This document shows, one piece after another, positions 33,442 to 45,184 of a DNA stretch of 64,000 nucleotides (positions are counted from its first letter, which is position 1; every line of letters starts with the position of its first letter). Position numbers and translations under genes: made by a program. Source of the DNA: Echinometra lucunter (Eukaryota; Echinodermata; Echinoidea; Camarodonta; Echinometridae). The stretch spans positions 2,769,416 through 2,833,415 of the forward strand of contig CM057154.1 of the NCBI GenBank assembly GCA_029962745.1. Direction: 5' to 3'. The notes beneath the pieces are model-generated. The model ran no database searches and was not told the DNA's origin. It saw nothing but the letters and a program-made list of their open reading frames with translations.

Positions 33442-34067
33442 ATTTCAAACACCATGATAACTAAAGTCCCGATAATTAGCACCATAATTCTTGTGAGAAA
33501 AAAACAACTATAATTTGTTATTCTGTCTCAATTCTTTTCATTTTTCCTCTTATTCTTTCTTCTCAACCTTCTGCCTCATCGACATTATCCTCTTACTCCG
33601 TCTTTTGTAATTATTTATGTATGAAGAAACCTTAGTAGTCATAGCTCGTAAGCACCTTTCTCGAATTGTTTTGAAAAGCTCTTCTTTATTACTTTAATAT
33701 TCATCTATTCAGCAAACTCCTTTAATTCGTTGTTGTATCCTCATAATCTTCAGTTCGCCACTTTTAAGGGCCTCCATAAAATGCATGAAACATGTAGCCA
33801 TAAAAGAAAACTTACTGAGAACGCCCCCATGCAGGCAACTAAACCTTGCCTCGAGTCTAAGATGACATTCTGTGCTTGTGTTAATCCAGCGGAAGCTTCA
33901 AAATACAATTATAAAACTCAACCTTAACAATATTCACTAAAAAAAGCAAATCGGCCACAAAGGTATATCGTAGTTACTTGAAAGATGCTAGGCGCTTCTA
34001 TACATGGAAGTTAATAATCGGATCAAAAGTTTCCGGTTTGACGTTTGATTAATGATCCGCAAAGCTC
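33442..34067. other. Unassigned sequence
   Basis: A 65-codon ORF at 33730 has no feature. Nothing else was seen. Confidence 0.4.
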
Positions 34068-34293
34068 TTGTGAGAGGGAGAGAAACAAAATAAGGGAGAG
34101 AAGGGAGGCTGAGGGTAGAGACAGGGAGGGCGAAAGAGAGGGGGAAGGGAGAGGAGAGCGAGAAAGAAAGAGAAAGAGAGAGGGGGGGGGGGGAGAGGAG
34201 AGGGAGGGACAGAGATGGGGGGGGGGTTCAGAGGGAAGAGAAGGGATGGGTGAGAGGAGGGGTGAGAGGAGGGGTGAGCGGGGTAGAGAGAGC
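34068..34293 (+). repeat. GA/GGGA purine tract
   Basis: 225 bp is nearly all A and G with G8-G10 runs at ~34183 and ~34218. 'gaggggtgagag' repeats near the end. ORFs on both strands are low-complexity. Confidence 0.9.
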
Positions 34294-34755
34294 AGGACCA
34301 TTATTTACTTCTAACCAAGATTTTTTTCAAGCATGGTCCCACACACTTTTGCAGTTTGTAATACATAGTTTCTGTTTACTTCTTGGCCATTTTTTTGGCA
34401 TTACCTGATACCAAGGTGAAACATATTATTTTATTTCTGGAATATACGTCAAAAAGAACTAGAAGTTGGAAAATCTATGGTAGACTAGAAAAAGGAAATT
34501 AAAAACATAACAAAACAAAACAAAACCGTGTGAAAAAATGAACGTCTGATCCAAATTTTCGGCTGAATACTTTAGCCTTCCCCAGGGATATGAACCTTCC
34601 GGTGGAAAATATTTTTACCTTAAAATTCTTGCATTTGGATCAAAAGCTTAATTTTTCTCATGTTAAACAGTTTAACTTTCATTCAAAAAACAAAACTATT
34701 CAACTGTACACGACTTAGGCCTTTCTGGATGATGATGCTTTCGATTATGTAATCG
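34294..34755. other. Unassigned sequence
   Basis: It contains a short (AAAAC)n near 34508-34526. No gene was seen. Confidence 0.4.
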
Positions 34756-34815
34756 TATTGGGGAGTGCCTTGAGCACCTTATTAGGTGGATATGTGCGCT
34801 ATATAAATATCCAAT
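34756..34815 (+). mobile_element. SINE/LINE 3' tail fragment
   Basis: 'gtgccttgagcacctt' followed by 'atgtgcgctatataaatatc' immediately precedes a TTA array. The SINE at 43065-43370 ends in the similar 'atgcgctatacaagaact' plus (TTA)n, and the LINE at 59534 in 'cgccttgagcac...ggcgcagtataaa'. Only the last ~60 bp of the element is preserved. Confidence 0.7.
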
Positions 34816-34839
34816 ATTATTATCATTATTGTTATTATT

Positions 34840-34901
<62 letters not shown>

Positions 34902-35092
34902 CATCATTATTTTTATCATTGTTATCATTATTATTATAATCATTATTATTATTGTTATTATTATTATTATCATTATTTTTATTATCATTACTATTATCAT
35001 TATTATTATAATCATTATTATTATTGTTATTATTATTATTATCATTATTATTATTGTTATTTTTATGATTATTATTATAATTATTATTATTA

Positions 35093-35153
<61 letters not shown>
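34813..35153 (+). repeat. (TTA)n array grown from a SINE/LINE tail
   Basis: 340 bp of TTA with TCA, TTG and TTT variants. Blocks of 'tattattataatcattatta' recur. The 161-codon poly-Tyr ORF and the 124-codon poly-Ile ORF are artefacts. Confidence 0.95.
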
Positions 35154-35156
35154 CAA

Positions 35157-35579
35157 AAAAGAGAGAAGTTTACAAAGCGCTGGTGTTTTTCGATCACGTT
35201 ATGCAAATATCAACCTAGTTTGACACAGATTGTAAAGCACTGACGTAGATAAGTATAGGTAAATGGAAATGAAAATTTCGTTTGAAAAGAGTATGGGACA
35301 GCAACCACTTAACCATTATGCATTGAACGCTTACGAAAGATTTACACAACAAAGTCTAATTTAGATTCGAAAGTAGGCTGACTCTATATATACAGTTCAC
35401 GGTATAATAGGATACCGGTGTAGAATGCAAAGGTAATGATGTGTCATTCACTTATGTAAATGAAAATATTTACTTTCTATATTTCAAATGTCAAAATATT
35501 GTTGTATCGTAGGAGGATTAGCAAGATTACTCATGATCCTTCTGTACGCGTTATGCATAGACAGTCCTATGAGATTATC
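35157..35579. other. Unassigned sequence
   Basis: AT-rich, no recognised feature. Confidence 0.4.
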
Positions 35580-35666
35580 ATGAAATATCAAATCATTTTC
35601 CTCCTTATATTCTCCTTCTTTGCAAATGCCAAAAAAGGAAGAAACAACCTTTCCATGGTATTTTAG
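35580..35666 (+). other. Speculative 28-residue secreted-type small ORF
   Basis: An ATG with A at +4 and T at -3 opens MKYQIIFLLIFSFFANA followed by KKGRNNLSMVF and a stop. The first 17 residues have the shape of a signal peptide: a Lys start, a hydrophobic core, and Ala-x-Ala before a basic mature start. It is also the end of a 68-codon frame from 35460. Without a homologue it may be chance. Confidence 0.15.
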
Positions 35667-35822
35667 TGATATGATATTTCACAACACATGATTTTCTTCG
35701 GTCAATAATAGTTGAAGAAAATGATGAAGAACGGACAATCACCCATGAATGATCCTGCATTATTATAACCTGTTAACTCACCACATAAAGTCGGTCGAAC
35801 CTCATCATCAATCTTCTTTAGT
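35667..35822. other. Unassigned sequence
   Basis: Short spacer before the purine tract; nothing was recognised. Confidence 0.4.
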
Positions 35823-36160
35823 GGAAGAAGAGGAAGAACAAGAAGAACAAGAAGAACAAGAAGAACAAGAAGAACAAGAAGAAGAAGACGAAGAAGAAGA
35901 AGAAGAAGGAGGAGGAGGAGGAGGAGGAGGAGGAGGAGGAGGAGGAGAAGGAGAAGAAGAAGAAGAAGAAGAAGAAGAAGAAGGAGGAGGAGAAGGAGAA
36001 GGAGAAGAAGAAGAAGAACAAGAAGAAGAAGGAGGAGGAGGAGGAGGAGGAGAAGTAGAAAAAGAAAAAGAAGGAGTAGGAGTGGAAAGAAGAAGAAGAA
36101 GAAGAAGAAGAAGAAGAAGAAGAAGAAGAAGAAGAAGAAGAAGAAGAAAGAGAAAACAGA
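35823..36160 (+). repeat. GAA/GGA purine microsatellite, 340 bp
   Basis: Phased blocks occur: (GAAGAACAA)n, (GAA)n, (GGA)n, (GAA)n, (GGA)n and a closing pure (GAA)n of ~25 units. All-purine GAA/GGA tracts can adopt triplex DNA. ORFs of 175, 120 and 144 codons in three frames are Glu/Gly/Arg or Ser/Leu/Phe translations and not genes. Confidence 0.95.
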
Positions 36161-37763
36161 AAAGCAGCAATTACAGACCTGTTACAGGTGGGGTTGAACT
36201 TTACCATTTTATGCAACCTGCGGACAATGTCCACTCCAACGATAAATCCCAAGGCGTATTTTGCCCTTTAATATAATTCGGCATGTTCGGCGGCTTCTCT
36301 TCGAAGCATTCAATTTCAGACCATTTCTAACGAAGGGACCAGATTATTTTCATGTGATCACGGTGGTGGGATAGCGTTCCATTCACCTACCTTTTTAGAC
36401 CTTTTTAAAGCATGAAATTAATAATCCCATGAACGGACGTGCGTCACCGAGGATAAGTGAATATAGGTTTCAGATAACAAGATTATCAAATGCATGATAT
36501 CATTAAATTCAAATAATTGGTCTTCCATTGTTAAAAATATTTCCCTATTTTGCTTTCCACTTCTTCATCAGTGTTCCCATTTCTTTCTTTCCTCGAATTT
36601 CCACGTACGTAATCAGTATCATATTTAAAATGGCGCGATAAAGTAATAATAAATGTGTACAATGATACATATGATAAAATATAATTATTTGATGATATAA
36701 TAATAACGCGATTACAGCTTTAATTCACTGCACAGTAACAACATATACTCATGGAAATACCTCTATTATCGCTAAAATACGGTAAGTAATCTACGAAAAG
36801 TCAAGTAGACTGTGGATATGATTTTTTTTCAAATAAAGTTCTCGATGATCATGATAATAATTTAATTTGAAGGACATGTTTCAGGTCTTCAAAATACAGA
36901 CTAATTTTGAAGGGAGAAATAGATTCGTCTGATGGCGCCTTTCTCTCTCTGTCGTCTGTTCTGGACAGGTTGCTATAAAACTGGATTGTGGCCTTTGAAG
37001 CCCCCGCCATTTATTGATTTGGAACATAGGAACGACATAGGTATCTAGGGAACTCTTGATTTGCTGCTCCATATTGCGACGCCTCTAACCTGTTGATGAG
37101 GGGTTACAGCCAGGTAGTAAACATGGTTATTAAATAACGTTGTATCGATATGATTAATCCAATTTATTTAAAATGGATAATGGAAATAGTTGCCATAATT
37201 GCATTTGCATAATGATTGTCATAATCAGACAAAAACATATCTGTCTGGAACAGCTAGGCTTAGATTTTGTATTTTCTCGGGTAAAATGATAAACAGATTT
37301 GACGCAAACAATTAAGATATGGTTATTGTGGTTATTTTCGGCATTGGTAAAGTGGGTGCAGGCCGCAGATCAATGGAATATTTCATTTACCTTCCTCCCT
37401 GAAGCTATGCGTATGTCACGCAGAGCAAAGGTGAAATGATGTACCTAGAAGATTATGAGATATTAACGTAATAAATCGAGAGAACCTTTATAACTAAACC
37501 TAACATGTTTAATCAAAATATTTCCAATCCCATTTATAAAAATTTATAGTGTGATTATGTTAAATATCATTAAAACAGGAAGATAGAAAATATTTTCTGT
37601 CTCCATGATCTCGAGGTATAAACGTGTCGGAAACATTTAGACGATTTATCTTGATATCACTTGTTGAGAAGGGAAATTGATTGGCTAGGATAATTTCGAT
37701 ATTACGATTGATAATGATATTAACACGGAATAACAAAATATTAGAAATGAATGAATAGAAAGA
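36161..37763. other. Unassigned AT-rich sequence
   Basis: In 1.6 kb only a 63-codon chance ORF is found. No shared repeat was seen. Confidence 0.4.
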
Positions 37764-37794
37764 CAAATAAATAAATAAATAAATAAATAAAGAA

Positions 37795-37838
<44 letters not shown>

Positions 37839-37867
37839 AAAAACAAATAAATAAATAAATAAATATA
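37764..37867 (+). repeat. (AAAT)n-(TA)n-(AAAT)n microsatellite
   Basis: About 18 TA dinucleotides (37797-37834) sit between two AAAT blocks. The (TA)n core is a self-complementary, cruciform-prone tract. Confidence 0.95.
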
Positions 37868-38683
37868 ACCTCAGTGTCTTTGTCAAAGACGGAGTATAGA
37901 CCTGTCACGTTCTCGTAATGTATGCTGCAATAATTTTCTTGAATCCAGCAATGTATACGGCCCCTCATATAGGCAACGAACAGAAAGTGAGCGTTGGACA
38001 TGTTGGACAGTGTTATAGAAGTGTTGGGCACTTTATAAAAGGTCAAACGGTCACCTAAGGGGACAAGTATCATGAGTTTGAGTTCTAAAGTTTGCCAATT
38101 AAAGCATGAGCTGCATTATCAATATCACAGAGGCGCCAATTATATAGTTGCACGTCATTAATATAATTTCATCAAAAGCGATTTTTGCGCCTCATTAATG
38201 CTTGGATGCTTCACTATTATTGTTGATCATTGCAGTATAACAGTTTTTGTGATATGTGCGGAAATTGATCAGATTGACGATGCTTACAACGAAGGATGAA
38301 GAGGTGGGAAGGTAAACATGATTTGCGGGTTATGAAAGCATGGCGGAAAATTAGACGAAGTAATTTAATCAGTACGAGTGCAATCGTGACAGTTCATGAG
38401 AGAGGAGGAGGAGGAACATTGGATTAAATAAGGCTAGAGTCCATAAAGTATGGATTTAGACCTATAGTTCATTACTTTTCAAGGCCACTTAGAGATCTTT
38501 TTTTTTAAAGCAAAAGATATTCAAATCAGTACTTTACAGAATAATAGAATAGTGGCTAAAAGAACGTGTGAGAAATGGTGTCAAATTTTTTATTTACAAG
38601 ATACAAGTTACACAAGATATAGCTCGATGAAGGGAGTGAAAACATGAATTTTAAGGTTGGTTTGTATGGCATAAAAGATCATG
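37868..38683. other. Unassigned sequence
   Basis: Nothing was recognised. Confidence 0.4.
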
Positions 38684-38798
38684 TAGAGAGAAAGGAGAGA
38701 GTAGAGAAGAGATGAGGGATAGAGGGAGGGAGAAAATGAAGGAGAGAGAGAGAGAGAGATATATGGATATAGGCAGATAGGTAGATACAGAGAAAGAG

Positions 38799-38837
<39 letters not shown>

Positions 38838-38910
38838 GCTTGTGCGTGTACATGGTGTGTATGTAGGTGTAAACCACAGAAAAACAAAGAAAAAAAAAGA
38901 AGGGGGGGGG
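38684..38910 (+). repeat. GA-rich tract ending in A-run/G9
   Basis: GA and GATA dinucleotide runs (38684-38833) are followed by GT-rich DNA and a final A-run and G9. Minus-strand ORFs of 115 and 88 codons are Ser/Leu-rich artefacts. Confidence 0.85.
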
Positions 38911-40074
38911 CGTACACGAAAATCCTGTTGGTAATATCGATGTTATGTCATGCATAAAAATTTGTCACCTATAATGTGGAATGCATTCATAAAATTGAAA
39001 TTACCAGGTTAAAAAAAAAGGAAGAAAAGTGAAGGAGGAAAAGAAGAAGAAGAAAAAGAAGACGAAGATGAACAAAAAAATGTTGTCGCCCTAAAGTCAT
39101 TTTCAAGCGGCATCTTCAATTTCAAGGTTGGGTAAATCCTACATCATCGCCTTCCGCTTGATAGGTACCAGGACATTGAAAGTGTTCCTTTGACGTGATA
39201 TCTTTAGAAGGGATAATGTTGCAATACGAGACATGAGCTGATCAGTCTGAAGTTGAATTTTCAATATCCCTAACATGGACTCCTCAAGCGAGATATCACG
39301 ACAGAGCATGGTACAATGCTAGACATGATTTCAATAATCTGATTTGAACCTTCAATATTCCCAAGATGTGATTTCCTAATCTCCTCAGTCAATAACTTAA
39401 TGGGGAAAGTTAATTATTGTCTTCACTCACACATCAATCAATACATTATAGATCGCAAATAGGGGACACACTTTCTATAAAAAATTTACTCATTATGGTT
39501 TAGTTTTTGTAGTCCATTTAAAAGTATCAATGTAAGTACAAAATTAAATCTTAGCTTTTTCGAAGCATTTTAGTTGGATAAGAATCCATATGTCAAAGTT
39601 ATTTAGCTTGCAAGCATTTGCCACAAATGCCATCAAGGAAACTCTGTCAGTATTTCTAGAGTACTACTTGAAAGTAATCCTTTAAAGATAGATGCACTGT
39701 GAGAATTTATATATAGGAGCAGAGGCACTCATAATGTGTGAGTTCCTGAAGTACATGTTTAAACTGTTAAAAGAGAGAAATTTTTCCAGACAAAAAAAAA
39801 AGAAGAAGAAAAAATGTGATGGCGACAAAAGACAAGTGATCTTTCTATCCAGGTGATATTAGCTGAAGCAGATTCTGTTTTACTGATACGGCACTCGAAC
39901 ATGTAAAAGTTGAGTAAAAGTATTTTTTCGAGAATAAAGGCCGTTTTATGGAGATCCGGCCAGCTTTATATTCTGTTTTCACTCATAAGAACATTTGTTT
40001 CTAAGAGGAATGAAAGTAACTGCATGTGGTACACAAGTATTCAGTTTCACAATAAAGTCAATTTGTAAAGTATG
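38911..40074. other. Unassigned sequence with an A/G-rich patch
   Basis: 39010-39080 is A/G-rich with GAA units. The remaining ~1 kb has no ORF above 60 codons and no known repeat. Confidence 0.4.
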
Positions 40075-40090
40075 TTAACCCTAACCCTAA
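40075..40090 (+). repeat. Two telomere-like CCCTAA units
   Basis: TTAACCCTAACCCTAA is 2.5 units of the animal telomere repeat. At this length it could be chance. Confidence 0.4.
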
Positions 40091-40847
40091 AAGCTCTTAT
40101 ACTGGAGCATTCCTACGTCTTAATGTACACTTTCCCAAAGAGTATATTTCTTAACTTATTTTATTTTACATTATTTTTATTTATCATTATCATTTATTAT
40201 GTATTTTTACAAATTATTTTTCTGAATGATTCGGAATATATTTCCAGCAATTTTTACAATATTTTTATGCATTTTTTTTCAAGCATCATTAACCAATAAA
40301 CAGTTGAGCCTTTCTTTTTTAAATTAAAACAATGCGTGAATCTCATAGACACTTACAATCCCTTTAGTAAACAGAAAAATAGACAAACATTTTTCTGCTG
40401 ATAGATAGTGATAGTGGGTGCGTCCTCGCAAAAATATTTTGAAATATGAACGATGGGTAACATGCCACGAAGTGACATAAGAATCTGTACGCATGTGCGC
40501 AAAATAGCAACACATTATTCAACCTAATACGGAGCAATGATATAGGTTGTGACATACTCCAACATATCGTTCTTGTCATCGTCATGCCGGCATAGATTTC
40601 ATGACAGTAATGCAGACTGTATAAGATATACGAGCCGATTTTCATTAAACACTGTTAAAGGTACAATATTATTGGTGATGAAATTGCACACCAATTCTTA
40701 TCAACAAGGAGAATAAATTCATGCTAAATTCGTGCTCCTTCATGATGATGTACTGAAAAGTTAGAGCACGTTTCGCTCTTTTGTAATCCTGCGCATGTTT
40801 TCATGCGTACTTTAACCCATGCATGATTGTGCCTCAAATCAAATGGC
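40091..40847. other. Unassigned AT-rich sequence
   Basis: Chance ORFs of 63-93 codons with no domain. Confidence 0.4.
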
Positions 40848-40998
40848 GAGAGAAGAGGAAGGAAGACAGATAGATAGAAAGATAAGCAAATTAGAAGAAA
40901 ATAAAGAGAGATTAAAAAAAATCAGAGAATGAAAAGGAAGGAGTGAGAGAGAGGGAGATGGGAGGAGGAAAGAGAAGGCAGCATTAAAAAAAAAAAGA
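40848..40998 (+). repeat. A/G-rich tract
   Basis: GA, GATA and AAAG units run to an A-run. Low-complexity. Confidence 0.85.
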
Positions 40999-41849
40999 CA
41001 TGGGCCCCTTCTACCTCTCCCCTCATTCATTTCTTCTATCTAGCAAGTCCGGTGGATCCCCCCCCCCCCCCATTCTCTGGGACATAAGTGCCTCGGCCCT
41101 TCAGCAGTTCATTGGCTATACCTATGCCACCGATTGTGGGTGAATTGGTAGGGGATGCCGGATGGGAGAAAAGAAACATGGAGTTATTAAGCGTTGGAGA
41201 TGAGATTTAGTTAAGTACTTTTCAGCGCTCTTTTAGCAGAGCTGTAACCGCTAAAGTGGTTCCCATGTAATGTCTCCGTTGTAACATTTTGGTTACAACA
41301 AATCTCAACTGTATAATAGGATTGTACCTCATGCAAACACTCGCCAAATAGAATCCTACTAATCCATTTTCTGAAACTTTCAAGTAAAATTTGTACTGTT
41401 TATTGAATTTCATTTCTATTTTGGATGGAAATTGTGTTAAACGCGAAGACTATGATTAAATTAAAACATACCCTAGGGTTAGCATCAACAGATAAGCCTA
41501 GGTGGTGGGAGGGGGGGGGTGGAGGGAAGGGGCGTTGTGGCTAACACTGAGTGATTCTATAAGAGCACAGTTACAGGGCTTCCACTATCAACATGGTAAT
41601 CATTAGGCAGAATATTAGCAAACTGTAATGATTATTTTTTTCGAACATCGTCATTGCTGAAAAAATATAAGGTATGAGCATGGTAGAAAAAGTTTTCATT
41701 GCTACACCATGCTTTTTTTCCCCTTAAGGAATATCAAGCATTAAGGGATGCAGTTAGACCTATACTAACATATATTATCAAAATCAGTTTGCCATCATAA
41801 TGTTCATCATTAATCTGCTTGATTCCTCGACCGATCATGCTGATTCGGG
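40999..41849. other. Unassigned sequence with C14 and G-rich runs
   Basis: 'ggtggatcc' passes into a C14 run at 41058-41071, similar to hAT-like ends with poly-C but unpaired. A G-rich patch lies at 41500-41532. No gene was recognised. Confidence 0.35.
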
Positions 41850-41853
41850 TTAA

Positions 41854-42264
41854 CCCATTCGTGACAGGAATTATTTAAAGCCTAATTTGATCAGCTTTTA
41901 TTCTTCAAATTGGCAACACCAACATTTTTATTTTAGTGCTACATTTTTCTTATAAAACGTCATGTATCTGAAATGAATATAAATTGACAGCAATTATGAT
42001 AAGAAGTCAAAAAGTTGCCAATTTGCAGGGGAAAACGGTGATTTTAAACCTTCTATCACATTGCCAATTTAAGGATTTTAATGCTTATTTTCTTTTTTTT
42101 TTAAATTTTCAGCATCAAACAACGAATATTGACGCAACCAAAATGGGCACAGTTTGTGTAGAATTTTTTGCTCTTTCTGCTCATGTATTTGGTATAATTT
42201 TTAGGGCTTTGCATCAAAAGATATTAGGCCAAACCACAAAATGTGGACCTCTGTCACGAATGGG
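41854..42264 (+). mobile_element. piggyBac-type MITE, copy C (TSD TTAA)
   Basis: Ends CCCATTCGTGACAG / CTGTCACGAATGGG are flanked by TTAA at 41850-41853 and 42265-42268. The sequence is nearly that of the 31579 copy, with a small T-run expansion near 42092. The 94-codon ORF inside is not considered coding. Confidence 0.95.
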
Positions 42265-42268
42265 TTAA

Positions 42269-43056
42269 TGAGGACAAAGTAACTGGTCCACAAGAGAGCC
42301 AATACACAGATCAGTTACTTTATGCAGAATAAATGTTGTGACTAATACATTTTTGGTTCCGAGGGAGAAGGGGAGGGGGGGGGGGGGGGGCTGGGTCCTC
42401 GAGACTTGCACCGACGAACTTGAATCGACGCATCTGACGAGTTATTATTATGAATATTATAAGCATGATGACCCGGAGCCTTGAACAATAGAATGGTGTA
42501 AGATTTAAGAATGCTCCAGTTCAGGCGACTGACACCCCTTTTTGTACCTGTTGTTTACGGTAACTTTTGATTTGGAAGATGAATGTTACGGAATGCCATG
42601 TAGCCAGCCTGTAATTGATTCATTGGAAGACAAACCCAAACAGGCATGCAGGAAAGTATCGATGATATATGTCTGAGTCTGAAAGACTTCTATTAATCGT
42701 TGGGTCATTATGTGGTATTCAAGAAATGTAACGGTCCTTTCCCCGGAGAAATAAGTCTCGAAGAAATTTCCTTCATGGGATATGCCCTGCTCCAAATCTT
42801 CAGTCTTATCCCATGTGGAAGCTAATACTGTGACATATTTTGCACAGCAGTGCTGCCTTTCGGTTCGTTCTCGTGTGCAAACCGCTGTTTTCGCTATCCT
42901 TTGATTTTTTTTCTTCTAACGATTGCATGTCTGAGAAATAGTACATTAACCTCACCACATGAAAGTTCTATCATCTTATAGTTAAAAAAAAGGAAAGAAA
43001 GGAATCATGCCCACATGTGCCCATCCGGAAGGGGGGGGGGGGGTCGTAAAATCTCT
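42269..43056. other. Unassigned sequence with two long G runs
   Basis: G runs lie at ~42375-42390 and 43031-43043. No gene was recognised. Confidence 0.4.
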
Positions 43057-43064
43057 GACAACAA

Positions 43065-43370
43065 ATAATAATAATAATAATATACAGTTCTTGTATAGCG
43101 CATATCACATTATGATATAACGTCTCTATGCGCTTCCAAAGGACTTGGATATTATTACCCTGGCTTTAGCCCGGCAGCCGTTTACAGGGCGCAAGCATTT
43201 CAAGGAATAAATTCCTGCCAGGTACCCATTCACCTCACCTGGGTTGAGTGCAGCACGATGTGGATGAATTTCTTGCTGAAGGAAATTAACGCCATGGCTG
43301 GGATTCGAACCCACGACCCTCTGATTGAACGACGAGAGTCAGAACCACCAGACCACGACGCTTCCACAAA
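43065..43370 (-). mobile_element. Full-length tRNA-derived SINE with 8-bp TSD
   Basis: On the minus strand the head reads GCGTCGTGGTCTGGTGGTTC (A-box region), then GTGGGTTCGAATCCCAGCC with a perfect B-box GGTTCGAATCC. A body follows with 'catcgtgctgcactcaaccc' (starting 'ccacatcg'), 'aggtgaatgggtacc' and 'aaagccagggtaataat'. It ends in 'gatatgcgctatacaagaac' and six TTA units. GACAACAA flanks both ends (43057-43064, 43371-43378) as target duplication. About 306 bp is a usual SINE length. It has no protein product and would move by a partner LINE. Head, promoter boxes, tail and TSD are all intact, so the copy looks fairly young. Confidence 0.9.
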
Positions 43371-43378
43371 GACAACAA

Positions 43379-44225
43379 CAGAGATTTTTTTTTTAAAAAG
43401 GCAAAGGGGGAATAAAAATTTGAACATGGAAATATTTAGGATACTTATTTTGGGGGCGCTGATTGGTATAAATTGATGCGGAGTCACAATTATTTGTTTA
43501 CTACACTATTTGTTTATAATGTACACTTATGGTACGCACCCCCCCCCCCCCCATGCGCTAATAATCCCATCTTATGAATACTACTACAGTATACAGCTAC
43601 AATCAAGACAATACTACGTGACACTGATTTCTATCAGCAAGGCAGTATGATATTTAGAAGAGCTCAAACTTGAGCATACTTGGGCAAGCTTTTTTCCCTG
43701 CTTGGAGCTCCAGTTTATGTGTAAACTGTCCTTTTGCTCCACTTACACTGTCCAGAATCCTGCAAACCCTCCGCTCTATAATGTAACACAAAACAGCAGC
43801 CACACTGATGAAACTGAGTCGGTGATAAATACTCGACCATTCACGCTTAATCCAAGTTTACCCACAGGCTTTTAATTCTGAGCCGTTGTTGCTATAACAG
43901 TCCATAATAAAGCCTCCTTTCTGCAGCTTTTCTTTCTATAAGCCCTTTAAGATATTAAATGATCGAATTTCAACGTCGATCAAATTTCTAAATATGCATG
44001 ACTGGAAAAGGAGGCGACTCTCTTCCCAAGGGAGCAAAACACCAATTATTACTAGCCTGGGAGTGTTGGAGTGAAGGCAAATTTGAGGTAACGAAGTAAC
44101 GGTCATCATGTGCATTGTAGGCCTATTGACAATCATTGTGCAGTAGCAACAACAACAACGTCAGCATACAAACAAACAAACAAAAACAAATAGCTTATTA
44201 TTGTAGTAATGGTAATGACGAAGAC
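43379..44225. other. Unassigned sequence with C14 run
   Basis: A C run at ~43538-43552. Otherwise there is no ORF or repeat of note. Confidence 0.4.
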
Positions 44226-44230
44226 AACGA

Positions 44231-44276
<46 letters not shown>

Positions 44277-44450
44277 GTTGTTGTTGTTATTATTATTATT
44301 ATTGTTATTATTATTATTATTGTTGTTATTATTATTATCATTATTATCATTATCATTATTATAATTGTTATTGTTGTTGTTTATGTTATCATTTCATTTA
44401 TTATTTTCATTAAAATCATTATCATCATCATTATCAATTTTTTTCAATAT
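44226..44450 (+). repeat. (TTA/TTG)n microsatellite
   Basis: TTA, TTG and TCA trinucleotides. The 106-codon poly-Ile ORF is an artefact. Confidence 0.95.
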
Positions 44451-44505
44451 TTCTAATTATTTGTATGGCCATCATCATTTAACCTACTCTTTTACTACTG
44501 GTACT

Positions 44506-44519
44506 TATATTACTACTAC

Positions 44520-44562
<43 letters not shown>

Positions 44563-44580
44563 CGCTACAACTACTATTAC
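44506..44580 (+). repeat. (TAC)n microsatellite
   Basis: About 15 uninterrupted TAC units inside degenerate ones. Confidence 0.95.
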
Positions 44581-45059
44581 CAATAAATATAATCATAATA
44601 TAATGATTTTCATTGAAATATAACTGATATGGAAAAAAACACGTTCATTTCTTAATTGGCTATCCTTCCATAACCGGTTGGTCATTATGTCTCCATTGGC
44701 GACCTCATTTCATTGCAAAACAAACTTTATGTTTATTCTCCATGCATCATAATACATGTATTTGATAGAAGGCAGTCAGTGTTTTACCATCTACGTTAGA
44801 TGAAATCTAGATGTGACCTTAATCTTGTCAGGGCCCTGTATGCATAAAGTGCTCAAACTTACTTTACACTTCAGACATCTTTTGACATAAATGAATATAT
44901 ATATATATATATATATTTCGTATCACATAATGTTGGACGCATCATATATAGTAGATGATTTTATCAGCCTGTTTTAAGATTTGCGTTAGATTGCATGCGT
45001 CGTGAGTAAAGGTCTTTAATGCATACCGTAGTAGGACGTTTTCATTCCGGATTCATGCT
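44581..45059. other. Unassigned sequence with truncated MITE end and (TA)n
   Basis: 'agggccctgtatgcataaag' near 44830 resembles the start of the short hairpin MITE family, without its second half. (TA)13 lies at ~44893-44918. Confidence 0.4.
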
Positions 45060-45184
45060 GGGCCCTGTTTCAACTGCCACTTTTCTACGATAAATTTGCT
45101 CTCAGCCAAGCAGATACAAGGATTTCAGTAGCTTAATACATTTATTGCAACTTGTTATTGATAACAAGTTTTATGAAATGGGGG
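45060..45184 (+). mobile_element. Short hairpin MITE family, copy 4 (internal deletion)
   Basis: It starts GGGCCCTGTTTCA but lacks 'taaaacttgttatcagta' in the left arm. The core 'atttgctctcagcca' and the full right arm 'ttgataacaagttttatgaa' are present. Confidence 0.75.

Noticed and set aside
35749..36276. 175-codon Glu/Gly/Arg ORF and two minus-strand ORFs
   Set aside because: All three frames are open because of the GAA/GGA microsatellite; there is no non-repetitive domain.
37797..37834. Functional (TA)n promoter or cruciform
   Set aside because: It is a common microsatellite type between AAAT repeats; no gene starts nearby.
40075..40090. Interstitial telomere
   Set aside because: Only 2.5 CCCTAA units; too short to distinguish from chance.
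8928..42268. 78-94-codon ORFs repeated at 8928, 31661 and 41984
   Set aside because: They are inside piggyBac-type MITE copies. Changes between copies show no preference for silent sites, the ORF length differs, and diverged copies lack it.
43290..43370. tRNA gene on the minus strand
   Set aside because: The tRNA-like head is fused to a SINE body and tail with a target duplication around the whole unit.
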